A stretch of DNA of 64,000 nucleotides. It comes from Xylocopa sonorina. Its lineage: Eukaryota; Arthropoda; Insecta; Hymenoptera; Apidae. Below, piece after piece: positions 28,001-41,100 of this stretch (its first letter is position 1; each line of letters starts with the position of its first letter). The notes beneath the pieces are model-generated. The model ran no database searches and was not told the DNA's origin. It saw nothing but the letters and a program-made list of their open reading frames with translations. Where the stretch lies: the NCBI RefSeq assembly GCF_050948175.1, contig NW_027490441.1, positions 62,001-126,000 on the forward strand, read 5' to 3'. The position numbers and the translations under genes were made by a program.

Positions 28001-30003
28001 AGGAATTAGCGTTCGCAGATATCTCCGCATCGAGGCAATAGGGTTCTAATGCTTCTTAAAAAGCGATATCGCATCTCTCTTCTATGTTTCATGATAAGAT
28101 ATAATATTCATTGCGAAGTGTCTTGTATAACTCGTATTCTCTCCAAACGAATGTAAATGCAACACTTCTTTCCTAGGAAATAGCTTATTCAGATGTATAC
28201 GTATCGTAGCAATAGAGTTCTAATGCCACATAATTCGCGATATCGCATCTCATTTCTATGTTTCGTGACGAGATATAATATTCATTGCGAAGTGTCATGT
28301 ACACCTCGTATTCACTACAAAAGAATGTAAATGCGACACTTCCATGCTAGGAAATAGGGTCTGCAGATGTCTACGCGTCGAAGCAATAGAGTTCTAATGC
28401 ATCTTAAAACGCGATGTCGCATCTCTCTTCTATGTTTCATGATAAGATATAATATTCATTGCTAAGTGTCATGTATACCTTGTATTCAATTCAAAAGAAT
28501 GTAAATGCGACTATTGCTTGCTAGGAAATAGCGTTTGCAGATGTCTACGTATCGTAGCAATAGAGTTCTAATGCTACTTAAATCGCGATATCGCATCTCA
28601 TCTATATGTTTCGTGATAAGATATAATATTCATTGCGAAGTGTCATGAAAACCTCGTATTCACTTCAAAAGAATGTAAATGCGACTATTGCTAGCTAGGA
28701 AATAGCGTTTGCAGATGTCTACGTATCGTAGCAATAGAGTTCTAATTCTACTTAAATCGCGATATCGCATCTCATACCTATGTTTCGTGATAAGATATAA
28801 TATTCATTGCGAAGTGTCATATATACCTCGTATTCACTTCAAAAGAATGTAAATGCGACACTTCCATGCAAGGAAATAGCGTTTGCAGATATCTCCGCAT
28901 CGAGGCAATAGGGTTCTAATGCTTCTTAGATCGCGATATCGCATCTCATTTCTAAGCTTCATGATAAGATATAATATTCATTCCGAAGTGTCACGAATAC
29001 CTCGTATTCACTCCAAACGAATGTAAATGCGACACTTCCTTGCTAGGACATAGCGTTTGCAGATGCCTACGTATCGTAGCAATAGAGTTCTAATTCTCCT
29101 TAGATCGCGATATCGCATCTCATTTTTATGTTTCGTGATAAGTTATAATGTTCATTCCGAATTGACATGTGTACCTCGAATTCACTTCAAAAGAATGTAA
29201 ATGCGACTATTGCTTGCTAGGAAATAGCGTTTGCAGATGTTTACGAATCGTAGCAATAGATTTCTAATGCTACTTAAATCGCGATATCGCAACCCTTTTA
29301 TATGTATCGTGATAAGATATAATTTTCATTGCGAAGTGTCATGTATACCTCGTATTCACTTCAAAAGAATGTAAGTGCGACACTTCCATGCTAAGAAATA
29401 CCGTCTGCAGATGTCTACGCGTCGAGGCAATAGTGTTCTAATGCTTCTTAAAACGCGATATCGCATCTCTCTTCTATGTTTCATGATAAGATATAATATT
29501 CATTATGAAGTGTCATGTATACCTCGTATTCACTACAAAAGAATGTAAATGCGACTATTGCTTGCAAGGAAATAGCTTTTGCAGATGTCTACGTATCGTA
29601 GCAATAGCGTTCTAATGCTACTTAAATTGCGATATCGCATCGCATTTCTATGTTTCGTGATAAGCTATAATATTCATTGCGACGTGTCATGTATTCCTCG
29701 TATTCACTTCAAAAGAATGTAAGTGCGAATCTTCCATGCTAGGAAATGGCGTTTCCAGATGTCTCCGCTCCGGGGCCATAGAGTTCTTATGCTTCTTAAA
29801 ACCCGATATCGCATCTCACTTGTATCTTTCATGATAAGATATAATATACATTGCGAAGTGACATGTATACCTCGCATTCACTTCAAGGGAATGTATTTGC
29901 GAAACTTCCATGCTAGAAAATAGCGTTTGCAGATGTCTCCGCACCGGGGCCATAGAGTTCTAATGCTTCTCAAAACGCGATATCGCATCTCATTTCTATG
30001 TTT
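25065..30003 (+). repeat. HOR block 3 (4,939 bp = 28 monomers + 67 bp), mosaic
   Basis: The left part follows block 1 but lacks two monomers: the seam at 25,495 is only 226 bp from the marker at 25,721, not 574, with the junction near 25,590. From about 27,985 the sequence switches from block-1 type (GCCTCGGATTCAC) to block-2 type (CACTTCTATGCAAGG, AAAAAGCGATATC), which it follows to the end. The 375-bp open stretch at 25,721-26,095 encodes the same peptide as 18,975-19,349, so duplication is recent. Confidence 0.86.
25495..25517 (+). repeat. Fold-back seam of truncated monomer (block 3)
   Basis: Same inverted repeat, 3,373 bp after the block 2 copy. The sequence just after it reads CTCGTAATCAC, a variant shared with blocks 4 and 5 but not blocks 1 and 2 (CTCGTATTCAC). 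Confidence 0.92.
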
Positions 30004-33000
30004 CATGATAAGATATAAATTTCATTATGGAGTGTTATGTATACCTCTTATTCATTTGAAGAGAATGTAAATGCGACACTTCCTTGCTAGGAAGTAGTGA
30101 AGGCAGATGTCCACGTATCGAAGCAACAGAGTTCTAATGCTTCTTAAAACGAGATATCGCACATCATTTCTATGTTTTATGATAAGATATAACATTCATT
30201 GCAAAGTGTCATGTATTCCTCGTACTCACTTAAAATGAATGTAAATGCGACACTTACTTGCTAGGAAATAGCGTTTGCAGATGTCGACGTATCGAAGCTA
30301 TAGATGTCTAATGCTTCTTAAAACGCAATATTGCATCTCATTTCTATGTTTCATGATAAGATATAATATTCATTGCAATGTATCATGCGTACCTTGTATT
30401 CGCTTCAAAAGAATGTAAATGCGACACTTGCTTGCTAGGAAATAGCATTTCCTAGCAGCCTCGTAATCACTTCAAAAGAATATAAATGCGACACTTCCAT
30501 GCAAGGAATTAGCGTTCGCAGATATCTCCGCATCGAGGCAATAGAGTTCTAGTGCTTCTTACAACGCGATATCGCATCTCTCTTCTATGTTTCATGATAT
30601 GATTTAATATTCATTGCGAAGTGTCTTGTATAACTCGTATTCTCTCCAAACGAATGTAAATGCAACACTTCTTTCCTAGGAAACAGCTTATTCAGATGTA
30701 TACGTATCGTAGCAATAGAGTTCTAATGCCACTTAATTCGCGATATCGCATCTCATTTCTATGTTTCGTGATGAGATATAATTTTCATTGCGAAGTGTCA
30801 TGTACACCTCGTATTCACTATAAAAGAATGTACATGCGACACTTCCATGCTAGGAAATATCGCATTCAGATGTCTACGTATCGCAGCAAAAGGGTTCTAA
30901 TGCTACTTAAATCGCGATATCGCATCTCATTTCTATGTTTCGTGATAAGATATAATATTCATTGCGAAGTGTCGTGTATACCTCGTATTCACTTCATAAG
31001 AATGTATATGCGACTATTGCTTGCTAGGAAATAGCGTTTGCAGATGTCTACGTATCGTAGCAATAGAGTTCTAATGCTACTTAAATCGCGATATCGCATC
31101 TCATTTATATGTTTCGTGATAAGATATAATATACATTGCTAAGTGTCATGTATACCTTGTATTCAATTCAAAAGAATGTAAATGCGACTATTGCTTGCTA
31201 GGAAATAGCGTTTGCAGATGTCTACGTATCGTAGCAATAGAGTTCTAATGCTACTTAAATCGCGATATCACATCTCGTCTATATGTTTCGTGATAAGATA
31301 TAATATTCATTGCGAAGTGTCATGTAAACCTCGTATTCACTTCAAAAGAACGTAAATGCGACTATTGCTAGCTTGGAAATAGCGTTTGCAGATGTCTACG
31401 TATCGTAGCAATAGAGTATTAATGCTACTTAAATCGCGATATCGCATCTCATCTATATGTTTCGTGATAAGATATAATATTCATTGCGAAGTGTCATGTA
31501 CACCTCGTATTCACTTCAAAGAATGTAAATGCGACACTTCTATGCAAGGAATTAGCGTTCGCAGATATCTCCGCATCGAGGCAATAGGGTTCTAATGCTT
31601 CTTAAAACGCGATATCGCATCTCTCTTCTATGTTTCATGATAAGATATAATATTCATTGCGAAGTGTCTTGTATAACTCGTATTCTCTCCAAACGAATGT
31701 AAATGCAACACTTCTTTCCTAGGAAATAGCTTATTCAGATGTATACGTATCGTAGCAATAGAGTTCTAATGCCACATAATTCGCGATATCGCATCTCATT
31801 TCTATGTTTCGTGACGAGATATAATATTCATTGCGAAGTGTCATGTACACCTCGTATTCACTACAAAAGAATGTAAATGCGACACTTCCATGCTAGGAAA
31901 TAGGGTCTGCAGATGTCTACGCGTCGAGGCAATAGAGTTCTAATGCATCTTAAAACGCGATATCGCATCTCTCTTCTATGTTTCATGATAAGATATAATA
32001 TTCATTGCTAAGTGTCATGTATACCTTGTATTCAATTCAAAAGAATGTAAATGCGACTATTGCTTGCTAGGAAATAGCGTTTGCAGATGTCTACGTATCG
32101 TAGCAATAGAGTTCTAATGCTACTTAAACCGCGATATCGCATCTCATCTATATGTTTCGTGATAAGATATAATATTCATTGCGAAGTGTCATGACAACCT
32201 CGTATTCACTTCAAAAGAATGTAAATGCGACTATTGCTAGCTAGGAAATAGCGTTTGCAGATGTCTACGTATCGTAGCAATAGAGTTCTAATTCTACTTA
32301 AATCGCGATATCGCATCTCATTTCTATGTTTCGTGATAAGATATAATATTCACTGCGAAGTGTCATATATACCTCGTATTCACTTCAAAAGAATGTAAAT
32401 GCGACCCTTCCATGCAAGGAAATAGCGTTTGCAGATATCTCCGCATCGAGGCAATAGGGTTCTAATGCTTCTTAGATCGCGATATCGCATCTCATTTCTA
32501 TGCTTCATGATAAGATATAATATTCATTCCGAAGTGTCACGAATACCTCGTATTCACTCCAAACGAATGTAAATGCGACACTTCCTTGCTAGGACATAGC
32601 GTTTGCAGATGCCTACGTATCGTAGCAATAGAGTTCTAATGCTACTTAGATCGAGATATCGCATCTCACTTATATGTTTCGTGATAAGATATAATATTCA
32701 TTGCGAATTGTCATGTCTAACTCCTATTCACTCCAAACGAATGCAAATGCGACACTTCCTTGCTAGGAAATAGCGTCTGCAGATGTCTACGCATCGAGGC
32801 AATATATCTCTAATGCTTCTTAAATCGCGATATCACATCTCATTTATATGTTTCGTGATAAGTTATAATATTCATTCCGAAGTGACATGTATGCCTCGGA
32901 TTCACTTCAAAAGAATATAATTGCGACACTTCCATGCAAGGAAATAGCTTTTGCAGATATCTCCGCATCGAGGCAATAGGGTTCTAATGCTTCTTAGATC

Positions 33001-34941
33001 GCGATATCGCATCTCATTTCTATGCTTCATGATAAGATATAATATTCATTGCGAAGTGTCACGAATACCTCGTATTCACACCAAACGAATGTAAATGCGA
33101 CACTTCCTTGCTATGAAATAGCGTATTCAGATGTCTATGTATCGTAGCAATAGAGTTCTAATGCTACTTAAATCGCATTATCGCATCTCATTTCTATGTT
33201 TCGTGATAAGATATAATATTCATTGCGAAGTGTCATGTATACCTCGTATTCACTTCAAAAGAATGTAAATGCGACTATTGCTCGCTAGGCAATAGCGTTT
33301 GCAGATGTCTACGTATCGTAGCAATAGCGTTCTAATGCTCCTTAAATCGCGATATCACATCTCATTTATATGTTTCGTGATAAGATATAATATTCATTGC
33401 GAAGTGTCATGTATACCTCGTATTCACTTCAAAAGAATGTAAATGCGACTATTGCTCGCTAGGCAATAGCGTTTGCAGATGTCTACGTATCGTAGCAATA
33501 GCGTTCTAATGCTCCTTAAATCGCGATATCACATATCATTTATATGTTTCGTGATAAGATATAATATTCATTGCGAAGTGTCATGTATACCTCGTATTCT
33601 CTCCAAACGAATGTAAATGCGACACTACCTTGCTAGGAAATGGCGTATTCAGATGTCTACGTATCGTAGCAATGGAGTTCTAATGCTACTTAGATCGCGA
33701 TATCGCATCTCATTTATATGGTTCGTGATAAGATATAATATTCATTGCGAAGTGTCATGTACACCTCGTATTTACTTCAGAAGAATGTAAATGCGACACT
33801 TCCATGCAAGGAATTAGCGTTTGCAGATATCAACGCATCGAGGCCATAGAGTTCTAATGCTCCTTAAAACGCGATATCGTACCTCTCTTTTATGTTTCGT
33901 GATAAGATATAATATTCATTGCGAAGTGTCATGACAACCTCGTATTCACTTCAAAAGAATGTAAATGCGACTATTGCTAGCTAGGAAATAGCGTTTGCAT
34001 ATGTCTACGTATCGTAGCAATAGAGTTCTAATTCTACTTAAATCGCGATATCGCATCTCATTTCTATGTTTCGTGATAAGATATAATATTCACTGCGAAG
34101 TGTCATATATACCTCGTATTCACTTCAAAAGAATGTAAATGCGACCCTTCCATGCAAGGAAATAGCGTTTGCATATATCTCCGCATCGAGGCAATAGGGT
34201 TCTAATGCTTCTTAGATCGCGATATCGCATCTCATTTCTATGCTTCATGATAAGATATAATATTCATTCCGAAGTGTCACGAATACCTCGTATTCACTCC
34301 AAACGAATGTAAATGCGACACTTCCTTGCTAGGACATAGCGTTTGCAGATGCCTACGTATCGTAGCAATAGAGTTCTAATTCTCCTTAGATCGCGATATC
34401 GCATCTCATTTTTATGTTTCGTGATAAGATATAATATTCATTATGAAGTGTCATGTATACCTCGTATTCACTACAAAAGAATGTAAATGCGACTATTGCT
34501 TGCAAGGAAATAGCGTTTGCAGATGTCTACGTATCGTAGCAATAGCGTTCTAATGCTACTTAAATCGCGATATCGCATCGCATTTCTATGTTTCGTGATA
34601 AGCTATAATATTCATTGCGAAGTGTCATGTATTCCTCGTATTCACTTCAAAAGAATGTAAGTGCGAAACTTCCATGCTAGGAAATGGCGTTTCCAGATGT
34701 CTCCGCTCCGGGGCCATAGAGTTCTTATGCTTCTTAAAACCCGATATCGCATCTCACTTGTATCTTTCATGATTAGATATAATATACATTGCGAAGTGAC
34801 ATGTATACCTCGCATTCACTTCAAGGGAATGAATGTGCGAAACTTCCATGCTAGAAAATAGCGTTTGCAGATGTCTCCGCACCGGGGCCATAGAGTTCTA
34901 ATGCTTCTCAAAACGCGATATCGCATCTCATTTCTATGTTT
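30004..34941 (+). repeat. HOR block 4 (4,938 bp = 28 monomers + 67 bp, minus 1 bp)
   Basis: The left part is near-identical to block 3 at offset 4,939, including the 226-bp seam-to-marker distance. One base is missing at about 31,518 (TTCAAAGAATG instead of TTCAAAAGAATG), after which the offset is 4,938. At 32.9 kb it stays with block-1 type sequence where block 3 switches. It then carries two adjacent copies of the CTCGCTAGGCAATAGCG monomer (about 33.27 and 33.44 kb, 174 bp apart) before rejoining the common right end at 34.66 kb. Confidence 0.86.
30434..30456 (+). repeat. Fold-back seam of truncated monomer (block 4)
   Basis: Same inverted repeat, 4,939 bp after the block 3 copy, with the TAATCAC variant. 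Confidence 0.92.
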
Positions 34942-37900
34942 CATGATAAGATATAAATTTCATTATGGAGTGTTATGTATACCTCTTATTCATTTGAAGA
35001 GAATGTAAATGCGACACTTCCTTGCTAGGAAGTAGTGAAGGCAGATGTCCACGTATCGAAGCAACAGAGTTCTAATGCTTCTTAAAACGAGATATCGCAC
35101 ATCATTTCTATGTTTTATGATAAGATATAACATTCATTGCAAAGTGTCATGTATTCCTCGTACTCACTTAAAATGAATGTAAATGCGACACTTACTTGCT
35201 AGGAAATAGCGTTTGCAGATGTCGACGTATCGAAGCTATAGATGTCTAATGCTTCTTAAAACGCAATATTGCATCTCATTTCTATGTTTCATGATAAGAT
35301 ATAATATTCATTGCAATGTATCATGCGTACCTTGTATTCGCTTCAAAAGAATGTAAATGCGACACTTGCTTGCTAGGAAATAGCATTTCCTAGCAGCCTC
35401 GTAATCACTTCAAAAGAATATAAATGCGACACTTCCATGCAAGGAATTAGCGTTCGCAGATATCTCCGCATCGAGGCAATAGGGTTCTAATGCTTCTTAA
35501 AACGCGATATCGCATCTCTCTTCTATGTTTCATGATAAGATATAACATTCATTGCGAAGTATCATGTATACCACTTATTCTCTCCAAACGAATGTAAATG
35601 CAACACTTCCTTGCTAGGAAATAGCTTATTCAGATATCTACGTATCGTAGCAATAGAGTTCTAATGCTAGTTAAATCGCGATACCGCATCCCATTTAGAT
35701 GTTTCGTGATAAGATATAATATTGATTGCGAATTGTCATGTATACCTCGTATTCACTTCAAAAGAATGTAAGTGCGACAGTTCCATGCTAGGAAATAGCG
35801 TTTGCAGATGTCTCCGCACCGAGGCCATAGAGTTCTAGTGCTTCTTACAACGCGATATCGCATCTCTCTTCTATGTTTCATGATATGATTTAATATTCAT
35901 TGCGAAGTGTCTTGTATAACTCGTATTCTCTCCAAACGAATGTAAATGCAACACTTCTTTCCTAGGAAACAGCTTATTCAGATGTATACGTATCGTAGCA
36001 ATAGAGTTCTAATGCCACTTAATTCGCGATATCGCATCTCATTTCTATGTTTCGTGATGAGATATAATATTCATTGCGAAGTGTCATGTACACCTCGTAT
36101 TCACTATAAAAGAATGTAAATGCGACACTTCCATGCTAGGAAATATCGCATTCAGATGTCTACGTATCGCAGCAAAGGGGTTCTAATGCTACTTAAATCG
36201 CGATATCGCATCTCATTTCTATGTTTCGTGATAAGATATAATATTCATTGCGAAGTGTCGTGTATACCTTGTATTCACTTCATAAGAATGTATATGCGAC
36301 TATTGCTTGCTAGGAAATAGCGTTTGCAGATGTCTACGTATCGTAGCAATAGAGTTCTAATGCTACTTAAATCGCGATATCGCATCTCATTTATATGTTT
36401 CGTGATAAGATATAATATACATTGCTAAGTGTCATGTATACCTTGTATTCAATTCAAAAGAATGTAAATGCGACTATTGCTTGCTAGGAAATAGCGTTTG
36501 CAGGTGTCTACGTATCGTAGCAATAGAGTTCTAATGCTACTTAAATCGCGATATCACATCTCATCTATATGTTTCGTGATAAGATATAATATTCATTGCG
36601 AAGTGTCATGTAAACCTCGTATTCACTTCAAAAGAACGTAAATGCGACTATTGCTAGCTTGGAAATAGCGTTTGCAGATGTCTACGTATCGTAGCAATAG
36701 AGTATTAATGCTACTTAAATCGCGATATCGCATCTCATCTATATGTTTCGTGATAAGATATAATATTCATTGCGAAGTGTCATGTACACCTCGTATTCAC
36801 TTCAAAAGAATGTAAATGCGACACTTCTATGCAAGGAATTAGCGTTCGCAGATATCTCCGCATCGAGGCAATAGGGTTCTAATGCTTCTTAAAACGCGAT
36901 ATCGCATCTCTCTTCTATGTTTCATGATAAGATATAATATTCATTGCGAAGTGTCTTGTATAACTCGTATTCTCTCCAAACGAATGTAAATGCAACACTT
37001 CTTTCCTAGGAAATAGCTTATTCAGATGTATACGTATCGTAGCAATAGAGTTCTAATGCCACATAATTCGCGATATCGCATCTCATTTCTATGTTTCGTG
37101 ACGAGATATAATATTCATTGCGAAGTGTCATGTACACCTCGTATTCACTACAAAAGAATGTAAATGCGACACTTCCATGCTAGGAAATAGGTTCTGCAGA
37201 TGTCTACGCGTCGAGGCAATAGAGTTCTAATGCTTCCTAAAACGCGATATCGCACCTCTCTTCTATGTTTCATTATAAGATATAATATTCATTGCGAAAT
37301 GTCATGTATTCCTCGTATTCACATCAAAAGAATGTAAATGCGACTATTCCTTGCTAGGGCATAGCGTTTGCAGATGCCTACGTATCGTAGCAATAGAGTT
37401 CTAATGCTTCTTAGATCGCGATATCGCATCTCATTTCTATGTTTTGAAATAAGTTATAATATTCATTCCGAAGTGTCATGTAAACCTCGAATTCACTTCA
37501 AAAGAATGTAAATGCGACTATTGGTTGCTAGGAAATAGCGTTTGCAGATGTCTACGTATCGTAGCAATAGAGTTCTAATGCTACTTAAATCGCGATATCG
37601 CATCTCATCTATATGTTTCGTGATAAGATATAATATTCATTGCGAAGTGTCATGACAACCTCGTATTCACTTCAAAAGAATGTAAATGCGACTATTGCTA
37701 GCTAGGAAATAGCGTTTGCAGATGTCTACGTATCGTAGCAATAGAGTTCTAATTCTACTTAAATCGCGATATCGCATCTCATTTCTATGTTTCGTGATAA
37801 GATATAATATTCATTATGAAGTGTCATGTATTCCTCGTATTCACTTCAAAAGAATGTAAGTGCGAAACTTCCATGCTAGGAAATGGCGTTTCCAGATGTC

Positions 37901-38100
37901 TCCGCTCCGGGGCCATAGAGTTCTTATGCTTCTTAAAACCCGATATCGCATCTCACTTGTATCTTTCATGATAAGATATAATATACATTGCGAAGTGACA
38001 TGTATACCTCGCATTCACTTCAAGGGAATGTATGTGCGAAACTTCCATGCTAGAAAATAGCGTTTGCAGATGTCTACGCACCGGGGCCAAAGAGTTCTAA
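34942..38100 (+). repeat. HOR block 5 (last block, incomplete)
   Basis: It opens with the same monomer; the seam is at 35,372-35,394 and the marker at 35,946, 574 bp away as in blocks 1 and 2. The distance between the CCGGGGCC-type monomers of blocks 4 and 5 is 3,199 bp (34,661 to 37,860 = 18 monomers + 67 bp). After 38.1 kb the regular order ends. Individual block-type monomers still recur to about 41 kb: 33,771/40,798 are 7,027 bp apart and 33,601/39,410 are 5,809 bp apart, both n x 174 + 67. Confidence 0.83.
35372..35394 (+). repeat. Fold-back seam of truncated monomer (block 5)
   Basis: Same inverted repeat, 4,938 bp after the block 4 copy, with the TAATCAC variant. It pairs with a 574-bp seam-to-marker distance, so block 5 is itself a combination of features of old and new blocks. 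Confidence 0.92.
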
Positions 38101-41100
38101 TGCTTCTTAAAACCCGATATCGCATCTCATTTGTATGTTTCATGATAAGACATAATATACATTGCGAAGTGTCATGTATACCTCGTATTCTCTCCAAACG
38201 AATGTAAATGTGACACTTCCTTGCTAGGAAATGGCGTATTCAGATGTCTACGCAACGTAGCAATGGAGTTCTAATCCTACTTAAATCGCGATATCGCATC
38301 TCATTTCTATGTTTCGTGATAAGATATAATATTCATTGCGAAGTGTCATGTACACCACGTATTCACTTCACAAGAATGTAAATGCGACTCTTCCATGCTA
38401 GGAAATAGCGTCTGCAGATCTCTATGCGTCGAGGCAATAGAGTTCTAATGCTTCTTAAAACGCGATATCGGATCTCACTTCTATGTTTCACGATAACATA
38501 TAATGTTCTTTGCGAAGTGTCATGTACACCACGTATTCACTTCAAAAGAATGTAAATGCTAATCTTCCTTGCTAGGAAATAGCGTTTGCAGGTGCCTACG
38601 TATCGTAGCAATAGAGTTCTAATGCTACTTAGATCGAGATATCGCATCTCACTTATATGTTTCGTGATAAGATATAATATTCATTGCGAAGTGTCATGTA
38701 TAACTCCTATTCACTCCAAACGAATGTAAATGCGACACTTCCTTGCTAGGAAATAGCGTCTGCAGATGTCTACGCATCGTAGCAATAGAGTTCTAATGCT
38801 ACTTAGATCGAGATATCGCATCTCACTTATATGTTTCGTGATAAGATATAATATTCATTGCGAATTGTCATGTCTAACTCCTATTCACTCCAAACGAATG
38901 CAAATGCGACACTTCCTTGCTAGGAAATAGCGTCTGCAGATGTCTACGCATCGAGGCAATATATCTCTAATGCTTCTTAAATCGCGATATCACATCTCAT
39001 TTATATGTTTCGTGATAAGTTATAATATTCATTCCGAAGTGACATGTATGCCTCGAATTCACTCCAAAAGAATATAATTGCGACACTTCCATGCAAGGAA
39101 ATAGCTTTTGCAGATATCTCCGCATCGAGGCAATAGCATTCTAATGCTCCTTAAATCGCGATATCACATCTCATTTATATGTTTCGTGATAAGATATAAT
39201 ATTCATTGCGAAGTGTCATGTATACCTCGTATTCACTTCAAAAGAATGTAAATGCGACTATTGCTCGCTAGGCAATAGCGTTTGCAGATGTCTACGTATC
39301 GTAGCAATAGCGTTCTAATGCTCCTTAAATCGCGATATCACATCTCATTTATATGTTTCGTGATAAGATATAATATTCATTGCGAAGTGTCATGTATACC
39401 TCGTATTCTCTCCAAACGAATGTAAATGCGACACTACCTTGCTAGGAAATGGCGTATTCAGATGTCTACGTATCGTAGCAATGGAGTTCTAATGCTACTT
39501 AGATCGCGATATCGCATCTCATATTTATGCTTCATGATAACATATAATAATCATTGCGAGGTGTCATGTATACCTCGTTTTCATTTAAAAAGAATGCAAA
39601 TGCTACTATTGCTTGCTAGGAAATAGCGTTTGAAGATGTCTACGTATCGTAGCAATAGAGTTCTAATGCTACTTAAATCGCGATATCGCAACTCATTTGT
39701 ATGTTTCGAGATAAGATATAATATTCATTGCGACGTGTCATGTATACCTCGTATTCACTTCAAAAGAATGTAAGTGCGACACTTCCATGCTAAGAAATAG
39801 CGTTTGCAGATGTCTCCGCAGCGAGGCCATATATTTCTAATGCTTCTGAAAACGCGATATCGCATCTCACTTCTGTTTTTCATGATAAGATATAATATTC
39901 ATTCCGAAGTGTCATGTATACCTCGTATTCACTCCAAACAAATGTAAATGCGACACTTGCTTGCTAGGAAATAGCGTATTCAGATGTCTACGTATCGTAG
40001 CAATAGTGTTCTAATGCTACTTAAACCGCGATATCGCATCTCATTTATATGTTTCGTGATAAGATATAATATTCATTGCGAAGTGTCATGTATACCTCGT
40101 ATACACTCCAAACGAATGTAAATGCGACACTTCCAAGCTAGGAAATAGCGTCTGCAGATGTCTACGCATCGATGCAATGGAGTTATAATGCTTCTTAAAA
40201 CGCGATATCGCATCTCACTTCTATGTTTCAAGGTAAGATATAATATTCATTGCGAAATGTCATGCATACCTCCTATTCACTTCAAAAGAATGTAAATGCG
40301 AATCTTACTTGCTAGGAAACAGCGTTTGAAAATGTCTACGTATCGTAGCAATAGCGATCTATTGCTACTTAAATCGCGATATCGCATCCCATATCTATGT
40401 TTCGTGATAAGATATAACATTCATTGCGAAATGTCATGTACACCTCGTATTCACTTCAAAGGAATGTAAATGCGACACTTTCATGCTAGGAAGTAGCGTC
40501 TGCAGATGTCTACGCATCGAGGCAATAGATTTCTAATGCTTCTTAAAACGCGATATCGCATCTCACTTCTATGTTTCATGACAAGATATAGTATTCATTG
40601 CAAAGTCTCATGTATACCTCGTATTCACTTCAAAAGAATGTAAATGCGACTACTCCTTGCTAGGAAATAGCGTTTGCAGATGTCTACGTATCGTAGCAAT
40701 AGATTTCTAATGCTTCTCAGAACGCGATATCGCATCTCATTTCTATGCATCATGATAAGATATAATATTCATTGCGAAGTGTCATGTACACCTCGTATTT
40801 ACTTCAGAAGAATGTAAATGCGACACTTCCATGCAAGGAATTAGCGTTTGCAGATATCAACGCATCGAGGCCATAGAGTTCTAATGCTCCTTAAAACGCG
40901 ATATCGTACCTCTCTTTTATGTTTCATGATAAGATATAATATTCATTGCGAAGTGTCTTGTACACCTCGTATTCACTTCAAAAGAATGTAAGTGCGACAC
41001 TTCCATGCTAGGAAATAGCGTCAGCAGATGTCTACGCTTCGAGGCAATAGTGTTCTAATGCTTCTTAAAACGCGATATCGCAGCTCTCTTCTATGTTTCA

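Noticed and set aside
15421..38100. HOR blocks as pure assembly artefact
   Set aside because: The blocks carry private differences (1-bp deletion at about 31,518, 348-bp deletion in blocks 3 and 4, TATTCAC/TAATCAC variants) that artefactual copies would not show. Copy number could still be wrong.
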